Positions 11,358 to 20,915 of a DNA stretch of 64,000 nt are shown piece by piece. The stretch comes from an uncultured Comamonadaceae bacterium (GTDB lineage: Bacteria; Pseudomonadota; Gammaproteobacteria; Burkholderiales; Burkholderiaceae), in contig CAMLSD010000003.1 of the NCBI GenBank assembly GCA_946482595.1, positions 1-64,000 of the forward strand, in the 5' to 3' direction. Below the pieces are notes generated by a model, which worked only from the letters and a program-made list of their open reading frames with translations, did not search any database and was not told the origin of the DNA. Position numbers and translations under genes: made by a program. How positions within the stretch are numbered: position 1 is the stretch's first letter; every line of letters begins with the position of its first letter.

Positions 11358-12181
11358 ACCGCATCGCCAGGACCTTTGCTGCACTGCGCGAGAACGGCCG
11401 CAAGGCGCTGATCCCGTACGTGACGGCCGGTGACCCCTATGCCGACGTGACGCCGGAGCTGATGGTGGCCATGGCCGATGCCGGCGCCGACGTGATCGAA
11501 CTCGGTGTGCCGTTTTCCGACCCGATGGCCGACGGGCCGGTGATCCAGAAGGCCTCGGAACGTGCGCTGGCGCGCGGCATCGGCATGGACCAGGTGCTGG
11601 CCATGGTGCGCGCTTTCCGGGCGACCAACACCAGCACGCCGGTGGTGCTGATGGGCTATGCCAATCCGATCGAGCGCTTCGACCAGCGCCATGGTGAACG
11701 GGCCTTCGTGAAGGCGGCGGCCGAGGCCGGTGTGGATGGCGTGCTGGTCGTCGACTACCCGCCCGAGGAGTGCGAGGCCTTCGCGGCCAGCCTTCAGCAG
11801 CACGGCCTTGATCCCATCTTCCTGCTGGCACCCACCTCGACCGAGCAGCGCATGCGCGATGTCGGGCGCATTGCCAGCGGCTATGTGTACTATGTCTCGC
11901 TCAAGGGCGTGACCGGGGCCGGTCACCTGGATACCCAGTCGGTGGCCGACATGGTGCCGCGCATTCGCCAGCACGTGAAAGTGCCGGTGGGTGTGGGCTT
12001 CGGCATCCGGGACGCCGCCTCGGCCAAGGCGGTGGCCCAGGTGTCCGATGCGGTCGTGATCGGCACCCGAATCGTGCAATTGCTTGAAGAGCAGCCGCGC
12101 GACGGTGTGACCGAAGCCGGCCGTGCCTTCATCGCCGAGATCCGTGCGGCGCTCGATACCCTCCAAGGAGTCCGAACATGA
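11354..12181 (+). CDS. trpA: Tryptophan synthase alpha chain
   Basis: Cleaves indole-3-glycerol phosphate and channels indole to TrpB. The 275-residue TIM barrel carries both catalytic acids at the textbook positions, E49 ([12 protein letters not shown]) and D60 (MADGPVIQ). The phosphate-binding end is [11 protein letters not shown]. Its start overlaps trpB, and its stop overlaps the accD start, each by four bases (ATGA). Confidence 0.98.
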   Translation: MNRIARTFAALRENGRKALIPYVTAGDPYADVTPELMVAMADAGADVIELGVPFSDPMADGPVIQKASERALARGIGMDQVLAMVRAFRATNTSTPVVLMGYANPIERFDQRHGERAFVKAAAEAGVDGVLVVDYPPEECEAFAASLQQHGLDPIFLLAPTSTEQRMRDVGRIASGYVYYVSLKGVTGAGHLDTQSVADMVPRIRQHVKVPVGVGFGIRDAASAKAVAQVSDAVVIGTRIVQLLEEQPRDGVTEAGRAFIAEIRAALDTLQGVRT

Positions 12182-13050
12182 GTTGGCTCGAGAAACTGCT
12201 GCCCCCGAAGATCCAGCCGACCGACCCGGCCGAGCGGCGTACCGTTCCGGAAGGTCTGTGGATCAAGTGCCCGTCCTGCGAGACGGTGCTCTACAAGACG
12301 GACCTGGAACAGAACGTCTATGTCTGCCCCAAGTGCTCGCACCACCACCGCATCAATGCGCGTGCGCGGCTCGACAAGTTCCTCGACCCCGAAGGCCGGT
12401 TCGAACTGGCCCAGGAGGTCATTCCGGTCGATGCGCTGAAGTTCAAGGACAGCAAGAAGTACCCTGATCGGCTGAAGGACGCGCTCGAGACCACCGGCGA
12501 GACCGACGCGCTGGTCGTGATGGGCGGTGCGGTCCACAGCATCCCGGTGGTGGCCGCCTGCTTCGAGTTCGACTTCATGGGCGGGTCCATGGGGTCGGTG
12601 GTCGGCGAGCGTTTCGTGCGCGGTGTCGAGGCGGCGATCGACCAGAAGACCCCCTTCATCTGCTTCACCGCCACCGGCGGTGCACGCATGCAGGAGGGGC
12701 TGTTGAGCCTGATGCAGATGGCCAAGACCAATGCAGCACTCACCCGCCTGGCCAAGGCACGTCTGCCCTACATCAGCGTGCTGACCGATCCCACGATGGG
12801 GGGCGTGTCGGCCAGCTTTGCCTTCGTGGGCGACATGGTGATCGCCGAGCCGCGGGCCCTCATCGGTTTTGCCGGGCCGCGTGTGATCGAGAACACCGTG
12901 CGCGAGAAGCTCCCCGAGGGGTTCCAGCGGGCCGAGTTCCTGTTGCACAAGGGGGCACTCGACATGATCGTCGACCGGCGCGAACTGCGCCAGACCATCG
13001 CACGCGCACTGGCGATGCTGCAGCGTCAACCGGCGGATGCCGTGGCCTGA
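12178..13050 (+). CDS. accD: Acetyl-CoA carboxylase carboxyltransferase beta subunit
   Basis: Works with AccA to transfer the carboxyl group from carboxybiotin to acetyl-CoA, giving malonyl-CoA for fatty-acid synthesis. The 290 residues begin with the AccD zinc ribbon (C31, C34, C50, C53 in CPSC and CPKC). The carboxyltransferase core contains [13 protein letters not shown] and [11 protein letters not shown]. It is coupled to trpA by ATGA overlap. In many proteobacteria folC follows accD; here a terminator and the 3' end of the T6SS - strand operon follow instead. Confidence 0.98.
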   Translation: MSWLEKLLPPKIQPTDPAERRTVPEGLWIKCPSCETVLYKTDLEQNVYVCPKCSHHHRINARARLDKFLDPEGRFELAQEVIPVDALKFKDSKKYPDRLKDALETTGETDALVVMGGAVHSIPVVAACFEFDFMGGSMGSVVGERFVRGVEAAIDQKTPFICFTATGGARMQEGLLSLMQMAKTNAALTRLAKARLPYISVLTDPTMGGVSASFAFVGDMVIAEPRALIGFAGPRVIENTVREKLPEGFQRAEFLLHKGALDMIVDRRELRQTIARALAMLQRQPADAVA

Positions 13051-13072
13051 CATTCGGGCGGCAACAGCAGGA

Positions 13073-13098
13073 AGGGCGACCCAGGGTCGCCCTTTTTC
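13073..13098 (+). terminator. Strong rho-independent terminator after accD
   Basis: Bases 13073-13082 and 13084-13093 are perfect inverted repeats, rich in GC, followed by a five-T run. It ends the trp-accD transcript and faces the 3' end of tagF on the other strand. Confidence 0.9.
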
Positions 13099-13167
13099 AT
13101 TGTGCCGGCACCCGGGCAGGCGAGCAGCGGCGCGCGGCACCCGTTGGCCGAGCCGCCCCGCGTGAGC

Positions 13168-13893
13168 TCAGGGGTGGCCGGTCAGCCACTGGGCATAGGC
13201 GTCCGGCGGCGGCATGCCTTTGTAGGCGCGCAGCAGGGTGCCGGCGTTCGGAAAGTCGGCCCACCACAGGCTTGCGCCGCGCAGGTAGTGGTCGAGCAGT
13301 TCCTGCGCCAGCGCACCCGTGGCCACGTCCAGGCCAGGGACTGCCATCGGGCGCCCCTGCTGGAAGGCCTCGGGCCAGCTCACCGGCACCGCAGCATCCA
13401 GGCCGTCCACGGCATGCAGGGCCGTCACCGGCGCGGCGGCCAGCAGCGCCTCGAACTGATCGTGGGTGAACTGCGTGTTCAGCACCTGCGGCAGGGCCTG
13501 CTGGATGTAGCGGTACCAGGGCATGCCGCTGTGGATCTCGCGCAGCAGCGCACGGGCATAGGGCACCTGCGTGTAGACGATGAGCGGGAAGTAGCGGCCC
13601 ACGCGGTCCACGCTGGACATCAGCACACCGGCGTAACACTCCTCCGACGCCACCCCCGGGAACAGCGCAAAGCACCACATCGGCGCGCTCAGGTAGGCCT
13701 GGGTCCAGCCCTCGCCCAGTTGTGCCCGGCTGGCCGGTATCGAGCGCTGCAGCCAGCTGTCCATCGCGCCGTTGAAGCGCTCGTTCCCCCGGCGATAGGC
13801 AAAGTCACCCAGGGCAGGCAGCTTGCCGAACCAGGCCGGCGTGTTCTGCACTGCCGGGTCGCTGGCCAACCATCCCTCCAGGCCGTTGCTCAT
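13168..13893 (-). CDS. tagF: T6SS accessory regulator TagF (ImpM family)
   Basis: TagF proteins repress T6SS assembly after translation, often in balance with the PpkA/PppA/FHA switch. The 241 residues begin MSNGLEGWLAS, and the family signature follows (PAWFGKLPALGDFAYRR, then WLQRSIPASRAQLG). The ATG at 13893 overlaps the tssM stop by four bases (ATGA), which fixes the start; the open frame reading further upstream is only the shadow of tssM. It is the last gene of the tssJKLM-tagF operon and its stop lies 70 bases from the accD terminator. Confidence 0.92.
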   Translation of the reverse strand: MSNGLEGWLASDPAVQNTPAWFGKLPALGDFAYRRGNERFNGAMDSWLQRSIPASRAQLGEGWTQAYLSAPMWCFALFPGVASEECYAGVLMSSVDRVGRYFPLIVYTQVPYARALLREIHSGMPWYRYIQQALPQVLNTQFTHDQFEALLAAAPVTALHAVDGLDAAVPVSWPEAFQQGRPMAVPGLDVATGALAQELLDHYLRGASLWWADFPNAGTLLRAYKGMPPPDAYAQWLTGHP

Positions 13894-16800
13894 AGTTTTC
13901 CTGGGCAGTTGAAGTTCGTCAGGTCGTTCATGCGGAAGGGGTTGATCACGCTGCTCGTGGTCACCTCGAACACGGCCTTGCGCCCTTCGACGTTGAACGT
14001 GGCCCGGAAGCGCTCGGGCTGGCCGCCACCGTCGATGTCGACCTTGTCGAACATGCGGAACAAGGCCCACGGTCCCTCGAAAACCGCACCCGACGTGCCG
14101 GACGCCGACGGCGGCGACACCTGGATGCGCACCTGACCGCGCCCGCTGGTGCCGGGCCACTGCACGCTCATCGGCACGGCCGGGCCATGCGCGTACTTCA
14201 CGATCTGGCCGTCGACATCGAGGATGAACTGGGTGATCGTGGCGTCCATCTCGACCGGCTTGAAGTCCAGTCGCAGACCCGGCGTCTTGCCACCGGAGCG
14301 GAAGAAGGTGTCGCGGATGGACTGCGCCCGCTGGAACTGCACCAGCGCCCCCGACTCGCTCGACGACCCCATCTGCCCGCCGCCGACCTCACGGAACGAC
14401 CAGGGCTTGGTCGTGGTGTCGACGAACTGCATCAGATTGCGCTGGAAGAACTCGTCCATCAGGCCGCCAGGCGAGAACAACCGCGCGAAGTCGTCCTGGG
14501 TGACGTCCCGCGCGCTGCCCTTCACGAAGGGGTAGCGCCCTGCGATCGCCTGGCTGCAGAAGTCGGCCACGCCCACCTTCAGGCTGTTGCTCAGGTTCTC
14601 GCGGGTGGCGCCGAGCGCCTGCGTCACGCCGCTGGTGACCATCTGGCTCATCAGGCCACGTACCGGCTCGGGCAGACGAGCGGCTTCGGCACGCACCTTG
14701 TTGGGCACGTCGCTCTGCGGGGGGGCCGAACCGCCCCGGATGGCGGTTTCGGTGGCCGTCATCAGGGTGTACAGCTCGTTCAGCAACGCCAGCGAATTGT
14801 CGATGGGCGCGGGCTGTCCCTGCACCGGGCTCAGCACATACCGACGCAAGGCATCGAAGCGGTCGTCGACGATGCTCTCCAGCCGCTGAGGCTGGGTCGA
14901 GGTGCCGGGTTGCTGCTCGCCGCCGAGCAGGCGGGCGAGCGACTCGCGGGTGCCTGACACGGTTTCACGCACGGTCGTGGTGGCCTTGTCGACCGAGTTG
15001 CCATCGATCTTCTGGCCGAGCGTGACCTCCTTCACCACCGCGCGCAGGAAGGGCGGTAGCGGCGAGTCCGGCGCCGACAGGATGCGCGCCACCTGGATGG
15101 TCTGCTGAAGGTTGCCGTGGCCGACGAGCTTGATGTCGTTCAGGAAGGCTTCCCAGATGCGGGCATAGTCTTCGAGGTACAGGCGCCGCACGTCGTTGAT
15201 CAGGCGCTGCACGCTTTGCGTGTCGCTGAGGTTGAAGCTGCGCTGCTGCTCGGGCAGTCCCAGCACCCAGCCTTCTTCTTCGAACAGCTGGCGGGCGACC
15301 GTGTCGGCCTGCTTGAGGAAGGCCTGGTGGTAGCCGTTGTAGGTGTAGAGCCCGGGAATGCCCTTGGTCAGCGGGGCGCCGCTGGCCCGGGTGAACACCA
15401 GGGGCGCTGCCGGACCGGCGGCATTGGTGAGCTTGAACTCCGGCGTGTCGGCACCCACCCCCACCCGCTTGAGGCGGCTGTAGACCCGCTGCGCCAGAGA
15501 CATGCGCTGCAGTGCGACGCGGGCCTGCTCGACCAGGGCCTTGTCCTGCGGAATGGGTGAAAGCACCAGTCCGCGGTCGAGCAGCACGTTCAGATGCTCC
15601 TCAAGCTGGGCGCGCTGCTCGTTGGTCACCTCGCGTGGCAGGTTGGCCTCCCAGTCGGCCATCACCAGATCCTTGAGCGCGCTGGCCGAGTAATGTTCGG
15701 AGTCGTAGAGCATCAGGTAGGCCTTCAGCGCCTCGTACATCAGCTCGGGGTTGCGCGACTGGGCCGAGCGCAGCAGGTCTTCGACGCGCCGCGACACCTT
15801 GGGCAGCATCGCGTCGTCGAGCAGCTTCTGGTAGGCCGCGCGGGCCGCCGCGTCCATCTTGTCACCCTGGAACAGGCCGAACTGCCAGGTGGTGGGGGCG
15901 CTGAGGTCGGGCGTGACGGGCGCGATGATCGCCAGGCGCCGCAGTTCGTTCAGCGACGGCAGCAACTGCACCACGTCGGCCCCGGTGCTCGAATCGATGG
16001 CCTGCACCGTCTTGCGCATCGGCTCGATGCGTTCCTGGATCTGGGCCAGGTAGCCGCGGTTGTTCACGTAGCTGACCGTCCAGGCGGCCAGCGCACCGAG
16101 CGCCACCACACCGATGGTCACGAAGGCCGCTGCCTGCAGCCAGCCGCGACGGCGCTCCCATTTGAGGTTGGTGCCCGCCAGTTCGGCTTCGGGGAAGACC
16201 ACGTCGCGCAGCGTGCGCGTCAGGAAGTAGCTGCGGCCGGTGGACTTCTGGGGCGGCAGGGCGCGCCGCTCGACCTTGAAGCTGCGTGCCAGCACGCCCA
16301 TGATCCGGTCGATCGGGGAGTCTTCCTGGGTGCCGCTGGTGAAGTACAGGCCACGCAGCACCATGGTCTCGTCGAACTTGGAGCCGGCAAACGCATTGCC
16401 GAGGAACTCGCCCAGCACTTCGCGCAGCGCGGTGAACTGCTGCGGGAAGCTGTAGATCAGGCCACGCCGGCTCGGATCGCGCTCGGCCTCGAGCCGTTCG
16501 ATCGATCCGTTGAACAGCCGTTGCGACAGGGCCTCGAACTCGGTCGAGAACAACTGGCCGAGCGCGGCCTTGTCCAGCCCCGGGCCCTGGTCCTGGTAGG
16601 GCAGGGTGAAACCGAGCACCTGCTCGCGTTGCTCCTTGCCGAGGTCGTCGAAGTACTCGATGAAACCGGGCAGCAGGTCGGTCTTGGTCACCAGCAGGTA
16701 GATGGGCACGCGCACACCGAGCTGCTTGTACAGGTCCTGGACGCGCTGACGCACCGTGAGCGCATAGCGTTCACGTTCGGGGCCGGGCTGGGACAGCAGG

Positions 16801-17513
16801 TCGGAGACGCTGACCGTCACCAGCACACCATTGATGGGGCGGCGCGGTCGGTTCTTGCGCAGCAGTTGCAGGAAGCCGCCCCATGCGGTGGAGTCGTCCT
16901 GCTGGTTGCTGTCCTGGGTGGTGTAGCGGCCAGCGGTATCGAGCAGGATGGCTTCGTTGGTGAACCACCAGTCGCAGTTGCGGGTGCCGCCCACGCCACG
17001 GATCGCTTCCTTGCCGAACTTGTCGGCCAGCGGGAATTCCAGCCCCGAGTTGATCAGTGCCGTCGTCTTGCCTGAGCCCGGGGCGCCGATGATGATGTAC
17101 CAGGGCAGGTGATACAGATAGCCGCGGCCGAGCTTGGCGCCGAAGCGCCCGGAGGCCTTCGCGCCGAGTTGGGCCTTGCGCAGCGCGTCCATCGCCTCCT
17201 TGAAGCGGCCCTCGATCACGGCCACTTCCTGGGCGCCGGCGGTGGGCGAGGGCGCCGAAGCCGCCTGAGCCGCAAAGCCCTGCACCAGCTTTTCGCTGGC
17301 CTTGCGCGCGCGCCATGCACTCCAGACCTGCTTGGCCACGACCAGCAGCACGATGGCCGCGATCAGCGCGATGCGCGCCCATTCGGGGTCGAGCGGGCGC
17401 AGTGCGCCAATGGCCACCAGCGGGCCGACGATCCAGATGATGATTGCCAGGGCCAGCAGGCCCAGCGTGATCAGCACCCAGCGATTGAAGATGAGACCCA
17501 GTACTTTTTTCAT
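13890..17513 (-). CDS. tssM: T6SS membrane complex protein TssM (IcmF family)
   Basis: Large inner-membrane protein that spans to the outer-membrane lipoprotein TssJ and forms the channel core with TssL. The 1207 residues are full length. Two membrane helices lie at about 12-37 and 46-64, and a third around residue 455-480 (FVTIGVVALGALAAWTVSYV). A Walker A motif GAPGSGKTT at 143-151 and a DTAGRYTTQ segment show the cytoplasmic NTPase domain. The long periplasmic part carries the IcmF-related and DUF1215-type regions. It lies 20 bases after tssL and overlaps tagF. Confidence 0.97.
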   Translation of the reverse strand: MKKVLGLIFNRWVLITLGLLALAIIIWIVGPLVAIGALRPLDPEWARIALIAAIVLLVVAKQVWSAWRARKASEKLVQGFAAQAASAPSPTAGAQEVAVIEGRFKEAMDALRKAQLGAKASGRFGAKLGRGYLYHLPWYIIIGAPGSGKTTALINSGLEFPLADKFGKEAIRGVGGTRNCDWWFTNEAILLDTAGRYTTQDSNQQDDSTAWGGFLQLLRKNRPRRPINGVLVTVSVSDLLSQPGPERERYALTVRQRVQDLYKQLGVRVPIYLLVTKTDLLPGFIEYFDDLGKEQREQVLGFTLPYQDQGPGLDKAALGQLFSTEFEALSQRLFNGSIERLEAERDPSRRGLIYSFPQQFTALREVLGEFLGNAFAGSKFDETMVLRGLYFTSGTQEDSPIDRIMGVLARSFKVERRALPPQKSTGRSYFLTRTLRDVVFPEAELAGTNLKWERRRGWLQAAAFVTIGVVALGALAAWTVSYVNNRGYLAQIQERIEPMRKTVQAIDSSTGADVVQLLPSLNELRRLAIIAPVTPDLSAPTTWQFGLFQGDKMDAAARAAYQKLLDDAMLPKVSRRVEDLLRSAQSRNPELMYEALKAYLMLYDSEHYSASALKDLVMADWEANLPREVTNEQRAQLEEHLNVLLDRGLVLSPIPQDKALVEQARVALQRMSLAQRVYSRLKRVGVGADTPEFKLTNAAGPAAPLVFTRASGAPLTKGIPGLYTYNGYHQAFLKQADTVARQLFEEEGWVLGLPEQQRSFNLSDTQSVQRLINDVRRLYLEDYARIWEAFLNDIKLVGHGNLQQTIQVARILSAPDSPLPPFLRAVVKEVTLGQKIDGNSVDKATTTVRETVSGTRESLARLLGGEQQPGTSTQPQRLESIVDDRFDALRRYVLSPVQGQPAPIDNSLALLNELYTLMTATETAIRGGSAPPQSDVPNKVRAEAARLPEPVRGLMSQMVTSGVTQALGATRENLSNSLKVGVADFCSQAIAGRYPFVKGSARDVTQDDFARLFSPGGLMDEFFQRNLMQFVDTTTKPWSFREVGGGQMGSSSESGALVQFQRAQSIRDTFFRSGGKTPGLRLDFKPVEMDATITQFILDVDGQIVKYAHGPAVPMSVQWPGTSGRGQVRIQVSPPSASGTSGAVFEGPWALFRMFDKVDIDGGGQPERFRATFNVEGRKAVFEVTTSSVINPFRMNDLTNFNCPGKL

Positions 17514-17533
17514 GTGCTACCTCGCTGGGCCGT

Positions 17534-18829
17534 TCAGGCGGGTTTGTTCACGAACACCGTGATCTCGACACGGCGGTTCTTGGCCCGGCCGGCCGGCGTG
17601 TCGTTGGGCGACACCGGCTCGGACTCGGCGCGGCCTTCGACCTGAATGCGCCCGACCTGGTTGACCTTGGTGGCGAGCAGTTCACCCACGGACTTGGCGC
17701 GCTCCTGCGACAGATGCCAGTTGGACGGGAAACGCGCCGAACGGATCGGCTGGTTGTCGGTGTGGCCGGTGACGAGCACTCGCCCCGACACCGAATTGAT
17801 GGCGTCGCCGATGCGCAGCATCAGCGGCACACGTCCGGCATCGAGCGTGGCGCTGGCCGGCTGGAAGAGGCCGTCGCCGCGTACCGTGACGATGCTGCGG
17901 TCATCGAAGTCGCGTACCTCCACCAGGCCTTGCTGCACCTCGGGTGCCAGGAACTGCGCCAGGCGCGGCTTCTGCGCCGGGGCGGGCGGCGGCACGGACA
18001 CACCGCGGGCCTTCAGATCGGTGATCGAGGCGAACAGCGGATCGGAATCGCGGTTGAGCGCATAGCTGAAGCCCATGTAGCTGCCCAGCAGGATCAGCGC
18101 GGTGACGGCTGCAAAGATCCACAGCGGCATCGCGGTGGACCATTTGCGCTTGGGCAGCACCGCCGGCGCCCAGTGCTGGGACAGCGCGGGCTCGACCTGC
18201 CCGCGCTGGCGCCGGATCAGTTGCGCCAGACGTTCGCGCAGCACCTGCAGCTCGGTGCGGCCGTTCTCGACCACCCGATAGCGCCCCTCGAAGCCGAGTG
18301 CGATGCAGGCATACAGCAGTTCGAGCAGGTCGATGTTGTCAGTGGGGTTCTGGGCCAGCCGGGTGAGCAGCTGGAACACCTTTTCGCCGCCCCAGGCTTC
18401 GTTGTGGAACATCACCAGCAGGCTGTGACGGCCCCACACACCGGAGCCCCCCCAGGGGGTGCTTGCCGCGGTTTCGTCCAGCACCGTGCACAGGATGTAG
18501 CGGGCGGCGATGACCTTCTCATTTGCAATGCCTGCCGCACGCGCCGAGGCTTCGAACTGCCGCAAGCCTTGCGCGAGGTTGTCGCGCAGGCCGGCGACGT
18601 CCTGGTGCATCGTGATCTGCCGCATCTGCGGGATCAGGTTGAGCAGTGGATTGGCCGCGGCAATCAGCGGGTTCAGGCCGGCAGGCTGGTAGGCGATGTC
18701 CAGTGCCGCTTCACGGGCAAAACCGGTGGGCGTGGACGCCGGCATGGCGGCCGGTCGTGCCCCCGGAGTGGGCATCACGAAGGTCTGGCCTGCGTCGAAA
18801 CCTGCAAACGGATCGTTGTTCGGACTCAT
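17534..18829 (-). CDS. tssL: T6SS protein TssL with C-terminal OmpA/peptidoglycan-binding domain
   Basis: Inner-membrane partner of TssM and TssK. The 431 residues hold a cytoplasmic DotU domain (to about residue 240), one membrane helix (MPLWIFAAVTALILLGSYMG), and a periplasmic OmpA-like domain with VTGHTDNQPIRS and NRRVEITVFVN. This extended form anchors the complex to peptidoglycan in cis, so no separate TagL is needed. I chose ATG 18829 with AAAGGTG about six bases upstream; a GTG three codons earlier is possible. Its neighbours are tssK upstream and tssM downstream. Confidence 0.95.
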   Translation of the reverse strand: MSPNNDPFAGFDAGQTFVMPTPGARPAAMPASTPTGFAREAALDIAYQPAGLNPLIAAANPLLNLIPQMRQITMHQDVAGLRDNLAQGLRQFEASARAAGIANEKVIAARYILCTVLDETAASTPWGGSGVWGRHSLLVMFHNEAWGGEKVFQLLTRLAQNPTDNIDLLELLYACIALGFEGRYRVVENGRTELQVLRERLAQLIRRQRGQVEPALSQHWAPAVLPKRKWSTAMPLWIFAAVTALILLGSYMGFSYALNRDSDPLFASITDLKARGVSVPPPAPAQKPRLAQFLAPEVQQGLVEVRDFDDRSIVTVRGDGLFQPASATLDAGRVPLMLRIGDAINSVSGRVLVTGHTDNQPIRSARFPSNWHLSQERAKSVGELLATKVNQVGRIQVEGRAESEPVSPNDTPAGRAKNRRVEITVFVNKPA

Positions 18830-18948
18830 GGGAGGCACCTTTGCGCGGGTCGCGGCTCAGCCGGGTGGATCACGAAGGGGGGGAGCGCGGCGTTCATCGG
18901 TCGGATGGCGAGTGGTTCGTGCGTGGGGCGTGGCTCAACGCTCGTGGT

Positions 18949-20289
18949 TCAGCGCTCACGAATGGCCCAGAACTCCAGCTGGAGCCCCGGGAACTCGCCG
19001 GCGATGTGCATCGCCATGGCGCCGCTCTTCTTCAGCTGCTCCCACAGGTCGCCGTGGCGCTCCAGCTCGAAGTAGTGGAAGCCGGCGTGATAGGGGATCT
19101 CGCGCGGCGCCACCGGCAGGCCGCGTAGCGTGATGCCGGGCAGCTGCAGGTTGACCAGGTCGCGGATCTTGTCGACCGGGCCGAGCTTGACCTGGGTCGG
19201 AAAGCGCGTGCGCAGCTGTTCCCCGGGCACCTGGGCATTGACCGCCAGCACCAGGTTGGCCGTGCCCAGCAGTTCCAGGTCGGAGAACGTGGCGGTACGC
19301 ACGCCGTACTTGCGGTCGACCAGCTCGATCGGGATGGCGCGCTGTTCCAGCACGGTGCCCAGCAGGGCGCGAAGTTCGGCCACCACCGCACTGAAGCTGC
19401 GCTCCAGGTCTTCGTGCAGGTAAGCCGGCATCGGGCGCGGACGACGCGTGGGGCTGCCGAAGACGGCCAGGTCGCCGGCGGCCTCCAGGCAAGTGCGATA
19501 GAGCAGCTCGGGGTGCACCAGCGGAAGCTCGGTCAGGTGACGGAACACCGGCTCGTAGCGATTGACGCTCTGCAGCATGAGGAAGTCGGCGATCTCGGCC
19601 ACACCACCGGCGCCAGGCTTGCCCATGCGTGCGGCCAGTGCGTCACCGCGCTGCGCCATCAGGGCCTGGATCTCGCGCGCATACCCGCCCAGGCGGGAGT
19701 GCCCGTTGATCGACAGCATCGACGGGATGTAGCTGCGGTCGAGCAGCAACTGGTTGTCCGGCTTGCGCTCGACCACGCGGACGACACCGCAGGTCTGGTA
19801 GGCCTGGGTCGCGTCGCGCAGCAGCATCAGCCGCGCGTTCAGGTCACCCACCTGGATGTCGGCGGTGTTGTCGTAATCGCTTGCGGCGTCCTGTGCCTTT
19901 TCGTCGCGGGCCAGGTAGCGCAGCAGGGCGGTGTCGGTGGCGCCCGTCAGCGCGCTGTCCTGCAGGTTCGCACGGCGACTGGGAATGGCCAGCACGACGG
20001 TCTCGTCCTTCACGCCGGCGGGGAAGTCGAAGGCCGGCGGCAGGGGGTCGTAGGCTGGTGCGTCGATCGGCGTGCCGTCAGGCAGCACCCCGCGCACCTT
20101 CAGGATCTGCACCCGCCCCAGCATGAGGCTGGCGTCATCGAGCTCGAGCTCGACCCAGCCCCACCGATAGGCACCGGTGACGCTGGTGCGTTGCTCGACC
20201 CAGCGTTCGATGTGGCGGTCCTGCTGCTGGAAATGTTGCGGCAGGAGGAACATCCCTTCTGACCACACCACACGGCGATAGCTCGACAT
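18949..20289 (-). CDS. tssK: T6SS baseplate protein TssK
   Basis: Connects the baseplate to the TssL/TssM membrane complex. From ATG 20289 the product has 446 residues, the usual family length, and starts MSSYRRVVWSEGMFLLPQHF, the highly conserved TssK N-terminus. The gene lies between tssJ (125 bases upstream) and tssL (119 bases downstream). The region between tssK and tssL shows no further gene. The longer open frame before the ATG is Pro/Gly-rich and not conserved. Confidence 0.96.
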   Translation of the reverse strand: MSSYRRVVWSEGMFLLPQHFQQQDRHIERWVEQRTSVTGAYRWGWVELELDDASLMLGRVQILKVRGVLPDGTPIDAPAYDPLPPAFDFPAGVKDETVVLAIPSRRANLQDSALTGATDTALLRYLARDEKAQDAASDYDNTADIQVGDLNARLMLLRDATQAYQTCGVVRVVERKPDNQLLLDRSYIPSMLSINGHSRLGGYAREIQALMAQRGDALAARMGKPGAGGVAEIADFLMLQSVNRYEPVFRHLTELPLVHPELLYRTCLEAAGDLAVFGSPTRRPRPMPAYLHEDLERSFSAVVAELRALLGTVLEQRAIPIELVDRKYGVRTATFSDLELLGTANLVLAVNAQVPGEQLRTRFPTQVKLGPVDKIRDLVNLQLPGITLRGLPVAPREIPYHAGFHYFELERHGDLWEQLKKSGAMAMHIAGEFPGLQLEFWAIRER

Positions 20290-20414
20290 GGAGCGAATTC
20301 CTTGCTTGTCTGAGGCTGACTTGCCCTGGGGCAGTGCCGCCGGCGGCTGAATCCGTCCGGGCGGCACGACAGCGATGTACCGGGCGCGAGGCGCCTGCTT
20401 GCTAGTCTGCGCGT

Positions 20415-20915
20415 TTACTTCTTGTCGGTCTGGACCACGCGCGCGGCCATCTCGACGGCCCGCGCGCCGGCATCGACCTGCACGGTCTGCGTCTGGTTGA
20501 GCGTCACGGGTGCCACGGCACGCCAGCGTGCGCGCTCCAGGTCGCGGTAGGCGACCAGCACGGCCAGGTGACGGGTTTCCGACTTGACCTCGCGCTTGAA
20601 GCCCACCGTCTGGCCGGGCTGGAGCACGAACTCGTCGCGCGCGGTCATGTCGGCGCCAAGGGTCTCGCGGTCCTTGTCGAACAGCGAGAAGAAGTCGGCC
20701 GATTCGAAGGCGGCCGGCGCCTTCAGTTCATAAATGCGCACGATCACCGGCGAGGCACGGTTGCGGCTGTCCGGGTTGACGGTGGCGGCAGCGGTGAGCT
20801 TGACGTCGATGATCGTCGGCTTGGGGGGCTTGGGCGGGCTGGAGCAACCGAGCATCAGCCCGGCCCCGGCCGCGGCCAGCATCCATTTGAACGTATCGCG
20901 GCGTGATCGCATCAT
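20415..20915 (-). CDS. tssJ: T6SS outer-membrane lipoprotein TssJ
   Basis: Anchors TssM to the outer membrane. The 166-residue product has a signal peptide ending in lipobox LMLGC with the lipidated cysteine at residue 24 and Ser at +2, which favours outer-membrane sorting. The mature domain shows the TssJ beta-sandwich segments VIVRIYELK, FESADFFSLFDKD and TRHLAVLVAYRDL. Two adjacent ATGs exist (20915 and 20912). The signal peptide carries SRRDTFKW, close to a twin-arginine motif, so Tat export is possible but unproven. It is the first gene of the - strand operon. Confidence 0.92.
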   Translation of the reverse strand: MMRSRRDTFKWMLAAAGAGLMLGCSSPPKPPKPTIIDVKLTAAATVNPDSRNRASPVIVRIYELKAPAAFESADFFSLFDKDRETLGADMTARDEFVLQPGQTVGFKREVKSETRHLAVLVAYRDLERARWRAVAPVTLNQTQTVQVDAGARAVEMAARVVQTDKK

